Positions 8,590-17,098 of a stretch of DNA of 61,864 bases are shown piece after piece. The stretch comes from Spirochaetaceae bacterium 4572_59. Lineage in GTDB: Bacteria > Spirochaetota > Spirochaetia > DSM-2461. Where the stretch lies: contig NBMC01000011.1 in assembly GCA_002084805.1 (NCBI GenBank), positions 1 through 61,864 of the forward strand, in the 5' to 3' direction. Position 1 is the first letter of the stretch, and the number at the start of each line of letters is the position of its first letter. The notes under the pieces were generated by a model. That model saw only the letters and a list, made by a program, of their open reading frames with translations, ran no database searches and was not told where the DNA came from. The position numbers and the translations under genes are program-made.

Positions 8590-10002
8590 TTATCCTCTTC
8601 TAAAAGAGAATTTACATAGATTCTGAATGAATGAACTTTTCATTTTCTTCATAACCCAAACTTCGGCAATTCTTTTACTAAGAAAGCCCATTGTTGGAAA
8701 AGAGTGTGCAAGAAAAAGTACGCTGCTCAGTTTTATTTTCTTCTGAATTATCAGGGCCCATTCATTTATCATTTCTCCGGATCCCTCGCCGATTATACTG
8801 ACACCGAATACCTTGCCCCGGGAGTTTGTAAATACTTTTACAAAACCTTCCCCGACAAATTCGGCAATAGCGGCACCATAATCACCATATTTTACAGAGT
8901 GGGTTTCGTACTTGATTCCTTTCTTAATCAATTCGGATTCTCTCATTCCCACATATGAAATCTGTGGTTCTGTAAATACTGTCCAGGGAACAACATAGTT
9001 GTTAAACTTGAATGAAGAGTAGGGACTAACGGCATTCATAATAGCAATCATACCCTCATGCATAGCTGCGTGAGAAAGCATAATCCCTCCATTGCAGTCT
9101 CCAACGGCATAAATGTGCTTTTTTGAAGTTCTGAATTTTGAATCAACTTCTATCCCTCTGCGGCTGTATTTAACTCCGGCTTTTTCAAGATCCAAGCCTT
9201 CCAGAGCAATTCTACGGCCAGCTGCCATAAGCAGTTTTTCAGATTTAATAGATAGTCCGTCATCAGTATGAAGTACTGAATAATCCCCGTCTTTCTCAAT
9301 TTTTGTTATTTTTCTGGAATTATATACATCTACATTCTCCTTTTTAAGGATTTCTTCAAGCAATTCTCCAGCTTCTCTGTCTCCAACGGGTACCAGAAAA
9401 TCGTCCATTTGTACAATCGTACATTTTGTACCGAGTCTTGAGAAAGCCTGTGCCATTTCGCAACCGATTGCTCCTCCTCCGACAATTGTCATGCTTTCCG
9501 GTATTTTGGAAAGATTGAAAATATTGGTATTATCCAGAATTTCCACATCGCTTATTCCCGGAATGGGAGGAATCATCGGCTGAGTTCCGGTGGCAATAAA
9601 TATTTTTGTACCTGTTATTGTTTTATCTCCAACCTTAACGGTATGGGGATCTATGAAACTTGCAGATTCATCACTGTTCAGTAGTGTAACCTTATCAAAC
9701 ATTTTCATAGTTTTTTTATCCAGAACATACTTTAATGATTCAGCAATATTGGAAAAAGGTGTTTTTACTTTTGTTAAACCCTCTTCCAGTAATCCTTCAG
9801 TCTCGAGTTTTTCTGCAGAATATTTTAATTTTGATATTCTGAGTAATGCCTTACTGGGAATACACCCGACATTCATACATTCTCCACCGATCTTATCCTT
9901 CTCTACGGCACAGATATTAAGTCCCATTTCGGCACCCATTGCAGATACAGCCATCCCTGCCGGACCGAGTCCAATACAGATGATATCATAATCATATTTC
10001 AT
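8590..10002 (-). CDS. Pyridine-nucleotide disulfide oxidoreductase (Lpd/MerA superfamily)
   Basis: A 470-residue flavoprotein with the FAD motif (IGLGPAGMAVS), the redox disulfide GGECMNVGCIPSK near residues 39-51, an NAD(P)-binding motif (VGGGAIGCEMAQ) and the second FAD motif (YAVGDCNGG). In true lipoamide dehydrogenases the C-terminus carries an H-P-T-x-x-E catalytic dyad. Here the segment reads HSFPTMGF, so both the catalytic His and the Glu appear replaced by Phe. No 2-oxoacid dehydrogenase genes are nearby. It is more likely a quinone, metal or unknown disulfide reductase than a pyruvate dehydrogenase E3 subunit. Confidence 0.85.
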   Translation of the reverse strand: MKYDYDIICIGLGPAGMAVSAMGAEMGLNICAVEKDKIGGECMNVGCIPSKALLRISKLKYSAEKLETEGLLEEGLTKVKTPFSNIAESLKYVLDKKTMKMFDKVTLLNSDESASFIDPHTVKVGDKTITGTKIFIATGTQPMIPPIPGISDVEILDNTNIFNLSKIPESMTIVGGGAIGCEMAQAFSRLGTKCTIVQMDDFLVPVGDREAGELLEEILKKENVDVYNSRKITKIEKDGDYSVLHTDDGLSIKSEKLLMAAGRRIALEGLDLEKAGVKYSRRGIEVDSKFRTSKKHIYAVGDCNGGIMLSHAAMHEGMIAIMNAVSPYSSFKFNNYVVPWTVFTEPQISYVGMRESELIKKGIKYETHSVKYGDYGAAIAEFVGEGFVKVFTNSRGKVFGVSIIGEGSGEMINEWALIIQKKIKLSSVLFLAHSFPTMGFLSKRIAEVWVMKKMKSSFIQNLCKFSFRRG

Positions 10003-10274
10003 AATTATCTCCCTTGATTTACTTGTTTTGATAAATACATATTTAAAAATCTATATACATATATCTATATAATACTATCTATATAGTATTTATTATTGTT
10101 ACTACAGTCAACATAAATAATTCATAATAAAGCGAATTATTTTATTCTTTATTCTCTATTTCCAGATTTAGATTCGCATTTCCGAGATGTAGTTTCTCCA
10201 ATTTCCTTTCTGAAGAATAACGGACGGAAAGACTGGATTTTTTCAAAGATTCAGACTATCCTCCCTATCTGAAT

Positions 10275-10646
10275 ATGAAATTTGAAATTCCCTATAAAAC
10301 AGTGTTTCTCTACTTTCTTTTTTTTCTCTTTCAGTGGGGGGGGCAAATGGCTGCGGCAGCCGCGGCCGGAGAAGGGCTGTCTTCTTTTCTTTTTCTGATC
10401 CCGCTCTATTTCTGCTTTATTTCCAGAGGATTTCTCTGGCTTTTTATCCTGCGGGATATGAAGCTGGGACTGGCCTACTCCCTTTCAAGTCTGGGTTATC
10501 TGGTGATCCCAGTCCTGTCATTGTTCGTATTGGGAGAACCTTTTAAGGGAAGCTTTATTCCCGGGGGAATACTTATTCTGGCAGGGATTACTTTATACGG
10601 TGTGGCGGAACAGAGTCTGGCCACTTCAAAAAGGAGAGAACCCTGA
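10275..10646 (+). CDS. EmrE/ArnE-like half transporter, first of a pair
   Basis: A 123-residue protein with four predicted membrane helices, of the small multidrug resistance/EamA half-size type. The last part (GLAYSLSSLGYLVIPVLSLFVLGE, then IPGGILILAGITLYG) has the conserved GE and the closing helix of this superfamily. Next to a second half-size gene, a GT2 transferase and a GT39 transferase, the ArnE/ArnF undecaprenyl-phosphate-aminoarabinose flippase is the best model. The ATG at 10275 has no clear ribosome site, so the true start may be elsewhere. Confidence 0.75.
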   Translation: MKFEIPYKTVFLYFLFFLFQWGGQMAAAAAAGEGLSSFLFLIPLYFCFISRGFLWLFILRDMKLGLAYSLSSLGYLVIPVLSLFVLGEPFKGSFIPGGILILAGITLYGVAEQSLATSKRREP

Positions 10647-11005
10647 TGTCTCCTTTTTTATCTGCCTTTTTATTGATGATTCTTATGGGGATTATGACAG
10701 CAGCTGGACAGGTCCTGATCAAACTGGGAATGCTGGGATCTGAGAGTCCTTCGGGAATCTCTGCTATGGTTCGTGTCTGTTTGAACTTCCGCATTATCAC
10801 AGGTTTTATGCTGGCACTCAGTGCACCTCTTGTGTATATACAGGCTTTGAAGTTTTTAGGATTAAGCGCTACCTATGGTTTGAACGGACTGAGCTATATT
10901 TTTGTATTTGCCTTTTCCCGTATTTTTCTGGGAGAGAGAGTTTCAGTTCTGCATCTGGCAGGACTTGTTCTGATTGCCGGGGGGGTAGCCGTCTGGTCAA
11001 TCTAA
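10646..11005 (+). CDS. EmrE/ArnF-like half transporter, second of a pair
   Basis: A 119-residue, four-helix protein of the same superfamily. It keeps the TAAGQVLIKLGML helix, typical of EamA/SMR proteins, and a C-terminal ATYGLNGLSYIFVFAFSRIFLGE followed by LAGLVLIAGGVAVW. The start overlaps the stop of the first half gene (TGATG), so the two are translationally coupled and should form a heterodimer, as ArnE and ArnF do. It is predicted to flip a lipid-linked sugar made by the next gene's product. Confidence 0.8.
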   Translation: MSPFLSAFLLMILMGIMTAAGQVLIKLGMLGSESPSGISAMVRVCLNFRIITGFMLALSAPLVYIQALKFLGLSATYGLNGLSYIFVFAFSRIFLGERVSVLHLAGLVLIAGGVAVWSI

Positions 11006-11007
11006 GC

Positions 11008-11751
11008 TTGGTTATTCCAGTCTATAATGCAGTGGATCATCTGGAGAATTTTCTCTCCCTGATCCTTCCTCATCTGGATGGATTAAACAGGTCCTGGGAA
11101 ATCTTTTTTGTGGATGATCACAGCGGGGATGGGAGTTTTGATCTCATCACTAGGCTTCATAAGAGGGACCGACGCATCCGCGGATGCCGTTTGAAAGAGA
11201 ACCGGGGGCAGCAGAATGCCCTTTTCTGCGGTCTTTCATCCTGTTCGGGAGAGTATATTATTACAATGGATGATGATGGTCAGCATCCCATCTCCCTGCT
11301 TCCGGATCTTCTGGCAGAGCTGGAAAAAGGATGGGATGTGGTCTATCTGGTGAACAGGGAGAAGAGAAGGCATGGTATTCTCCGCTTCGGGACAGCTCTG
11401 ACAGATCTGTTCTTCGAATTATTCTGTGGAAAACCCTCTTCTGTGGAGATCGGTAGTTACAGAATTCTGCGACGGGAGCTTGTTGAGAGTTTTGCGGAGT
11501 TTCCGGGACGATTCGTCTATATTTCCGCTCTCATATTCCGCAGCCACCCGAAGCCACGGGTTTGTTCTATGCGCTATACTCCCGGGGGTAAGGCCGGACT
11601 GAGAGACAGTCGCTTCTCCTTAGGGAGACGCTTGAAAGTTTTTCTACTCCTTTTTCTTTACTATGGACCTTTCCGGGGGATTGTCAGAGGCATAGACAGG
11701 GTAGGGGGACACGGGCAGAAGAAACCCTGTGAAATTAAGGAGGTTCTATGA
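11008..11751 (+). CDS. GT2 glycosyltransferase (DPM1/ArnC-like)
   Basis: A family 2 transferase of about 247 residues. VIPVYNAVDHLENFL is the first strand, FFVDDHSGDGS carries the nucleotide-binding aspartates, MDDDGQHP is the DXD-type metal site, and the acceptor region (EIGSYRILRREL) is as in polyprenyl-phosphate sugar transferases. It lacks the C-terminal membrane helices of ArnC/GtrB. The family usually begins x-LSLVIPVYN, and the codons before TTG 11008 (from CTG 10993) supply VNLSL and lie 7 bases after a run of seven Gs (10979-10985). The start may therefore be a rare CTG. It would load a sugar onto a polyprenyl phosphate. Confidence 0.85.
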   Translation: MVIPVYNAVDHLENFLSLILPHLDGLNRSWEIFFVDDHSGDGSFDLITRLHKRDRRIRGCRLKENRGQQNALFCGLSSCSGEYIITMDDDGQHPISLLPDLLAELEKGWDVVYLVNREKRRHGILRFGTALTDLFFELFCGKPSSVEIGSYRILRRELVESFAEFPGRFVYISALIFRSHPKPRVCSMRYTPGGKAGLRDSRFSLGRRLKVFLLLFLYYGPFRGIVRGIDRVGGHGQKKPCEIKEVL

Positions 11752-13007
11752 TTATCCATATGCTGGGAGGTGGTCCTGCCCAAGTAAGTCTGATCCGCCG
11801 TGCAAAAGATCTTGGCTATAAGGTCGTTGTTTCCGATTTGAATCCTCAGGCTCCCGGTCTGAAGGAGGCGGATTATCCCTCTCTGGCTAGCACCTTTGAT
11901 GAGGAGGCGGTCTTAAGGGATGCCCGTAAATTCCATTCGGATTTTCTGGTAACTGCCGGAACGGATCAGCCTGTTCTTACTGCCGCCCGAGTTTCTGCCG
12001 CTCTGAATCTACCCTATTTCCTGACTCCCTCTCAGGCCCTGGTCGTAACCAATAAAAAAGTGATGAAACAGGCTTTTCGCGGTCATGGTATCCCCACAAT
12101 GGACTTTACTTTCCTTAAACCGGGATTCCATGATAGTGAACTGGAGGGGCTGCATTTTCCCCTGGTGATCAAACCCCTGGACAGTCAGGGGCAGAGGGGT
12201 GTACTCCGTGTGGAAAATTGTGAGGAAATCCGGCGCAATATTTCCATCGTACTGAGTTTTTCCCGGCAGGAGGAGATCCTAGCGGAGGAGTACTACCCGT
12301 CCATTGAACTCACCGTCAGCGGTTGGGTAGAGAAGGGTAGAGCCCATATTTTCTCCATTACTGACAGGGTTACCGTGGATAACGGTCCCCATCTGGGAGT
12401 CTGTGTTTCCCATCGCTATCCCTCCCTCTGTCATGGGGACTGGGATGAGCTGGAGGTTTTAACTGCAAAAATCACTGCTATGATCGGTCTGAAAAACGGA
12501 CCTCTTTATTTTCAGATTCTTTCGGGAGACCGTGGTTATAGAGTGAACGAGATTGCCTGTCGTCTGGGAGGAGCCTATGAGGATGAGTTTCTGCCATGGC
12601 TTTGCGGTGTTCCTCTTCTGGACCTGATGATTGAAATGACCGCCGGAAGTGATTACAATTCAGATTATCTGAACCATCTCTCCCGCATAAGGGAGGGGAA
12701 GTATCTCTCTCTGCAGATGTTTTTCAGCCGTCCCGGCAGACTATGTTCCCGGGAGGGGATGGAGAAGGTTGTTCAATTAGAGAATATCCTGAACGGTCGA
12801 TTTTTACTGCCTGCAGGAACGAAAATTTTTTCCAGGGAGAATTCCACCCAGCGTGCAGGATATTTTATTGCCTGCGGACAGAATCCGCATGATTTGAACC
12901 GCCTTATCCGGGAGTCCTATGATCTGCTGCATCTCAAAGGACAGGATGGACGGAACCTGATACAATTTTATGAAAGGATGTTGTTTCCCTATGAAGAAAG
13001 TTATTAA
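11748..13007 (+). CDS. ATP-grasp ligase (carbamoyl-phosphate-synthase-like fold)
   Basis: A 419-residue protein with an N-terminal Rossmann-like preATP-grasp part (MLGGGPAQVSLIRRAKDLGYKV), then an ATP-grasp domain with FPLVIKPLDSQGQRGV as the ATP-binding Lys and flexible loop, EEILAEEYY as the hinge, and the Mg-binding RVNEIACRLGG. About 100 C-terminal residues resemble the BL00235/ATP-grasp C-terminal cap. Such enzymes join a carboxylate to an amine through an acyl phosphate. It overlaps the GT2 gene by 4 bases (ATGA), so it should act in the same pathway, but the substrates are unknown. Confidence 0.82.
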   Translation: MIIHMLGGGPAQVSLIRRAKDLGYKVVVSDLNPQAPGLKEADYPSLASTFDEEAVLRDARKFHSDFLVTAGTDQPVLTAARVSAALNLPYFLTPSQALVVTNKKVMKQAFRGHGIPTMDFTFLKPGFHDSELEGLHFPLVIKPLDSQGQRGVLRVENCEEIRRNISIVLSFSRQEEILAEEYYPSIELTVSGWVEKGRAHIFSITDRVTVDNGPHLGVCVSHRYPSLCHGDWDELEVLTAKITAMIGLKNGPLYFQILSGDRGYRVNEIACRLGGAYEDEFLPWLCGVPLLDLMIEMTAGSDYNSDYLNHLSRIREGKYLSLQMFFSRPGRLCSREGMEKVVQLENILNGRFLLPAGTKIFSRENSTQRAGYFIACGQNPHDLNRLIRESYDLLHLKGQDGRNLIQFYERMLFPYEESY

Positions 13008-13926
13008 TGCTCTTATTATTTTATGTCTGATCCCCTTCCTTTTCACGGGATGCCGTAAAAAGGAAGAGCAACCCTCTATTACCATTGCAGAACAGTACGG
13101 CCTGGCCTATGCACCTCTGCAGATTATGAAAGAGAAAAAGTTCCTGGAGACCATCAGCCCCGGTACAGAAGTCCAATGGGTTCGTCTTGCTAACACCGCA
13201 GCCATAAGAGAAGCCGTCCTCGCCGATGAACTGGATGCCGGATTTATGGGGATTCCTCCTTTCCTGCTGGCCAGGGATAAAAAAATGCCCTGGAAAATTG
13301 CTACTGCTTTGTCACAGGCCCCACTGGGACTGGTTGTGAATGACGCGTCTATCAGGACGCTGAATGATTTTACACCCCAGACTCGTCTTGCTCTGCCTCA
13401 GCCGGGCAGTATTCAACATATTCTGCTCTGTATGGCTCTGGAAAAACAGAAAGGAGATTCTACTGCACTGGACAGTGTGCTTGTTTCTATGAAGCATCCT
13501 GACGGCATGAATGCTCTTTTAAGCGATTCACTGGAAGGACATTTTACATCTCCCCCCTATATTTTCCAGGAAGAGGATCAGAAGGGCTTTTCTCTTCTAC
13601 TTTCAGGTGAAGAAGCCATGGGTGAATCATTCTCTTTTATTGTCGGTATGGTTACAGAAGATTTTTATCGGAGTCATCCTGATCTGTACATTGATTATTT
13701 AAAGGCCCTGAAACAGTCTGTAGATTTTATCAATGAGCAGCGGGATGAGAGTATTGAGATTCTGTCGGAAGTTTATGATATGGATCCTGAGATCCTGAAG
13801 GATTATCTTTCCAGGCCCGGCATGGTTTTTGAAACAGAAATCCGCGGGCTGCAGCAGTTTATAGATTTTATGACAGCCACTAATATGATTGAAAATATTG
13901 AAACTGCCGGAGATGTTATTTTTTGA
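12991..13926 (+). CDS. NitT/TauT-type ABC substrate-binding lipoprotein
   Basis: A 311-residue SsuA/NMT1-like binding protein with a lipoprotein signal peptide (LIILCLIPFLFTGC, where the lipobox Cys is about residue 20). Recognisable segments are AEQYGLAYAPLQIMKE, DAGFMGIPPFLLARD, and FSFIVGMVTEDFYRSHPDLY. The ATG at 12991 starts the signal peptide. An upstream in-frame ATG (12970) would add seven residues and is less likely. It overlaps the ATP-grasp gene by 17 bases. The ligand is not predictable. The family covers sulfonates, nitrate, thiamine pyrimidines and aromatic acids. Confidence 0.85.
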   Translation: MKKVINALIILCLIPFLFTGCRKKEEQPSITIAEQYGLAYAPLQIMKEKKFLETISPGTEVQWVRLANTAAIREAVLADELDAGFMGIPPFLLARDKKMPWKIATALSQAPLGLVVNDASIRTLNDFTPQTRLALPQPGSIQHILLCMALEKQKGDSTALDSVLVSMKHPDGMNALLSDSLEGHFTSPPYIFQEEDQKGFSLLLSGEEAMGESFSFIVGMVTEDFYRSHPDLYIDYLKALKQSVDFINEQRDESIEILSEVYDMDPEILKDYLSRPGMVFETEIRGLQQFIDFMTATNMIENIETAGDVIF

Positions 13927-14687
13927 AATACCTGGCCCGTTTTATCTGGGGTGTTGCCTTTTTCCTGTTCTGGCAGGGACTATACTCTCTTCAGCTCTTT
14001 CATCCCCTGATACTGCCGTCTCCTCTGGAAGTCTTTGAGAAAATAATTTCTGATATGGCATCGGGTGAGCTTCCCATCAGCCTGTATTATTCTCTGTATA
14101 TGATCATCGCTGCCCTGGTTCCGGCAGTTTTGACAGCCTTTCTTATGGCTGTCGCCGGGAGGCGGTGGAATAAAATCGATCAGTTCTGGGAAGCCCTGTC
14201 CGCCCTGGCTCATCCCCTTCCGGGAATCGCCCTTCTGCCTCTTCTGATTCTCTGGACGGGTCTGGGAACACATATCATAGTTCTGATTGTCTTTCATTCC
14301 GTTCTCTGGCCTTTCTATATCAATCTCCGCAGCGGCTTCCGGGGAGTCTCTTCCCTCTGGTTGGATCTGGGAAGAAATAATGAGCTGCAGGGATGGGAAA
14401 ATTTTGTATATATACTCCTCCCCGGAGCCTATCCCTCTCTTTTGGCGGGACTTAAGATCAGCTGGGCCCGTGCCTGGAGGGCTGTAATCAGTGCCGAAAT
14501 GATCTTTGGAACTATCGGGAATGCAGGTGGCCTGGGTTGGTACATTTTCGATAAGCGGACTTTTATGGATACTCCTGGAATGTACAGTGGCATCCTTATC
14601 CTTATGCTCATAGGCATTCTTGTGGATGATCTGATTTTCCGGAAACTGGAATCCCGCATGAACCTGCGCTGGGGGAGAATATCATGA
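13923..14687 (+). CDS. ABC permease (SsuC/TauC-like)
   Basis: A 254-residue inner-membrane permease with six predicted helices and the BPD_transp_1 coupling loop with EAA-type sequence (LQGWENFVYILLPGAYPSLLAGLKISWARAW). The start is TTG 13923, overlapping the binding-protein stop by 4 bases (TTGA). It pairs with the binding lipoprotein and the ATPase on either side as a complete importer. A conserved late segment (FGTIGNAGGLGWYIFD) matches nitrate/taurine-type permeases. Confidence 0.88.
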   Translation: MKYLARFIWGVAFFLFWQGLYSLQLFHPLILPSPLEVFEKIISDMASGELPISLYYSLYMIIAALVPAVLTAFLMAVAGRRWNKIDQFWEALSALAHPLPGIALLPLLILWTGLGTHIIVLIVFHSVLWPFYINLRSGFRGVSSLWLDLGRNNELQGWENFVYILLPGAYPSLLAGLKISWARAWRAVISAEMIFGTIGNAGGLGWYIFDKRTFMDTPGMYSGILILMLIGILVDDLIFRKLESRMNLRWGRIS

Positions 14688-15466
14688 GCCTGCTTACTGC
14701 GGAGAATCTTTCCTTTTCCTATCCTCTGGATGAGGGGAAAAAACTGGATATCTTTCACAATTGGAATCTAAAGGTTCAGGAGGGAGAAATCCTCTGCCTT
14801 CTGGGCCCATCAGGCTGTGGAAAAAGCACAGTTCTGAAACTCCTTGCGGGATTTCTGGCGCCTTCATCTGGTTCGGTTTTCTACCGGGATAATCCGGTCC
14901 GGGCACCTTTTAAAATGGGGCAGATGATTTTTCAGGATCCCTCTCAGCTCCTTCCCTGGTTGACAGTACGGGAGAATGTTCTTTTTCCGAATATCCGGCG
15001 GATGCCGGCAAGACGACGCAAAGCAACATTGAGAAAAGAGCCGGATGAACAGCTCCAGCAGATTCTAGGCTTAAGCGGTATGGAGGAGTATGGGGATTTT
15101 TATCCCAGCCAGTTGTCCGGAGGGATGAAGCAGCGCTGTGCCCTGGCCCGTTCCCTCTATGCGAATCCAGAGATCCTTTTTATGGATGAACCCTTTGTCA
15201 GTTTGGATGCACCCTCCAGAAATTCCCTGCAGAAACTGGTTTTAAAGCTTTGGGAAGAGAAAAAGAAAACAATTCTTTTTGTGACCCACGATATTGCAGA
15301 AGCTCTGCTATTGGCGGATCGTTTGATGATTTTGAGCACTTTAAACGGAGCTGTGAAGATACAAGAGAACCCTCTCTCCCGGCCGCGGAGACGGCAGAAT
15401 CCTGACTTTCTGAAACAGGAAGCCCGTCTCTATTCCTATCTTGAGTCTTCCGAGATGACCCTGTAA
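14684..15466 (+). CDS. ABC ATPase (SsuB/TauB-like)
   Basis: A 260-residue ATPase with Walker A GPSGCGKST, Q-loop (MIFQDPSQLLPWLTV), signature LSGGMKQR, Walker B ILFMDEPFVSLD and switch His (FVTHDIAEAL). These are the hallmarks of the nitrate/sulfonate/taurine subfamily. The start overlaps the permease by 4 bases (ATGA). The last 31 bases (15436-15466) overlap the 3' end of the convergent GT39 gene, so both stop codons lie within the other gene's coding strand. Confidence 0.92.
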   Translation: MSLLTAENLSFSYPLDEGKKLDIFHNWNLKVQEGEILCLLGPSGCGKSTVLKLLAGFLAPSSGSVFYRDNPVRAPFKMGQMIFQDPSQLLPWLTVRENVLFPNIRRMPARRRKATLRKEPDEQLQQILGLSGMEEYGDFYPSQLSGGMKQRCALARSLYANPEILFMDEPFVSLDAPSRNSLQKLVLKLWEEKKKTILFVTHDIAEALLLADRLMILSTLNGAVKIQENPLSRPRRRQNPDFLKQEARLYSYLESSEMTL

Positions 15467-17025
15467 ACCGATACGGTCCAGGGCTTCCTGTTTTTATAGG
15501 CTTCGATCCGTGTTCCATAGCTTGGACTTTCAAAGCTTCCTGTCAGTACACAGTTCTTTTCCAGAAACTCTTCCATTTGGGGATACCAGTGGGCTGTGTT
15601 TCCATAGAGGGCGTTCCAGCTGGGACGGTTTTTATATACATAGTCGATTTCTGAGGGAATAATGATCATATTGATGTTTCTTGAGTGTATATAGGAGGCA
15701 AAGGGAGATTTTTCTTCCTCTTTGCTCTCCTGAGGCAGGAATGCCAGGTTCCGCCAGTTGTAAAGGTTGCCTCTCTCCAGGTAATACTCAAGGTTCAAAC
15801 TGCCCAGAACCCGGCTCTCTTCCGGAACAAGAGTCCTTATCTGTTCTAAATACTCATCGTAGCTTTCAGCAGAGGGATCCAGCTCTCCTTTTATCTCCTG
15901 AGCAGACAGAAGGAGAGTGAGCGGAAGGAGTATTAAAATCAAAAGAAGCTGCAACTGTCCCGATATTTTTTGCATACCCACTAGTAATGCGGCCCCTGCC
16001 AAATAGTAAAAGGGAATCAAAAAAATCACAGAGGGCTGACTGTATTTCCCCAGAATCATAATTCCCAGGTTGATTCCGATCAGTCCTGCGGGAATAATTC
16101 CTTTTCTGCCTGAACTCAGAGGCAGAAACAGAAGAAAGAGGGGAAGGGAATAAAATTGCCAGCGAATATCCGGCAGGTAGTAGGTTCCTCCGACTTGGTG
16201 AAAAATTTTTGAATAGAAGAGAGGCCATTTGAGGATTTTCACATCGCTTGCATCCATTACACCTAAGGGTTCACCATAACTGAGATAATCCTGAACAAAG
16301 GAGGGATTAAAATGGAAGCTGAGGCTCACAAAGAGGGTCGCTGTAAAAGCAGCAGTCAGTAAAAAGGCCATTCCCGACAGGAAAGACCTTTTCCTCGTGA
16401 CCATCTCTCTCAGCAGAAGGAGTCCCGCCGGCCAGGCGATTAGAAAGGCATTAGGATGAAAGCCCGCTGCTAAACCGATGATACAACCCGTCAGGGCTCC
16501 ATGAGCCGTGCTTTTTCCATCCAATGTCAGGATCAGGGAGCTGAGCATCAGGGCCAGCATTATAATTTCCTGCCTGGCTGTATGAGCGGCATATATAAAC
16601 TGTACATCCCAGGACATCCAGATAACGACCAAAAGAGGGAAATAGAACAACCTTGAGTGGTGAAAAACTGATTTTAGCAGTTGAAACATAAGGTAGAGAC
16701 ATAAAACTCCTCCCAGCAGGGAGAGAAGGCGCAGGCTGAACAGAGAGTATCCGAATATCTGAATAAAGAGAATCTGAAAGAGATGATAGAGAATTTTGAT
16801 GGCATGGGGATGGCGTTCGTACAGATCATAAAAGGGTTCTGTAACATCCAGCCTGCCCTCTGCAGACATATGGCGGCTTAAACCGCTTAACCAGGCCTCA
16901 TCGCTGTGCATCAAAGGGAAATCTGTCAGGAACAGAAGGTTTAACAAAAACCAGAGAAGGAGGTATCCCCAGAGGATTACTTGTGGATTGAACGTCCTGT
17001 GCTTTGTAACAATAGTCTGCTGCAT
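15436..17025 (-). CDS. GT39/ArnT-like integral membrane glycosyltransferase
   Basis: A 529-residue protein with about 11 membrane helices. The first periplasmic loop carries the GT-C acidic motif (FPLMHSDEAWLSGL), as in dolichyl-phosphate-mannose mannosyltransferases and ArnT. A soluble C-terminal part follows (NLEYYLERGNLYNWRNLAFL, then IIIPSEIDYVYKNR). It would move a sugar from a polyprenyl phosphate to an envelope acceptor, completing a set with the convergent flippase halves and GT2 gene. Its only ribosome site (AAGGGG) is inside the stem of the upstream gene's terminator. Confidence 0.83.
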   Translation of the reverse strand: MQQTIVTKHRTFNPQVILWGYLLLWFLLNLLFLTDFPLMHSDEAWLSGLSRHMSAEGRLDVTEPFYDLYERHPHAIKILYHLFQILFIQIFGYSLFSLRLLSLLGGVLCLYLMFQLLKSVFHHSRLFYFPLLVVIWMSWDVQFIYAAHTARQEIIMLALMLSSLILTLDGKSTAHGALTGCIIGLAAGFHPNAFLIAWPAGLLLLREMVTRKRSFLSGMAFLLTAAFTATLFVSLSFHFNPSFVQDYLSYGEPLGVMDASDVKILKWPLFYSKIFHQVGGTYYLPDIRWQFYSLPLFLLFLPLSSGRKGIIPAGLIGINLGIMILGKYSQPSVIFLIPFYYLAGAALLVGMQKISGQLQLLLILILLPLTLLLSAQEIKGELDPSAESYDEYLEQIRTLVPEESRVLGSLNLEYYLERGNLYNWRNLAFLPQESKEEEKSPFASYIHSRNINMIIIPSEIDYVYKNRPSWNALYGNTAHWYPQMEEFLEKNCVLTGSFESPSYGTRIEAYKNRKPWTVSVYRVISEDSR

Positions 17026-17070
17026 ATTAAAAAACCCCTTAGAGAAATCCGGAAAGGATTAGCTAAGGGG
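17026..17070 (-). terminator. Terminator of the rhodanese gene that also holds the next gene's ribosome site
   Basis: An 8-bp outer stem CCCCTTAG (17035-17042) / CTAAGGGG (17063-17070) and a 5-bp inner stem AATCC/GGATT with loop GGAAA. On the minus strand the 3' arm CTAAGGGG is followed by TTTTTTAAT and then the ATG (17025) of the GT39 gene. It fits as an intrinsic terminator for the rhodanese gene 29 bases upstream. AAGGGG in the arm is the only Shine-Dalgarno candidate for the GT39 gene (9-base spacer). Confidence 0.75.
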
Positions 17071-17098
17071 AATTATACATTTTTTTAGGACTTAGTTC

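Noticed and set aside
8559..8591. AACTCC/GGAGTT hairpin at the end of the flavoprotein gene
   Set aside because: It overlaps the stop codon, is interrupted and has no T-run on the gene's strand, so it was not called a terminator.
12970..12990. Seven extra N-terminal residues for the NitT/TauT-type binding lipoprotein
   Set aside because: They would precede the positively charged start of the signal peptide, and the ATG at 12991 gives a normal lipoprotein signal.
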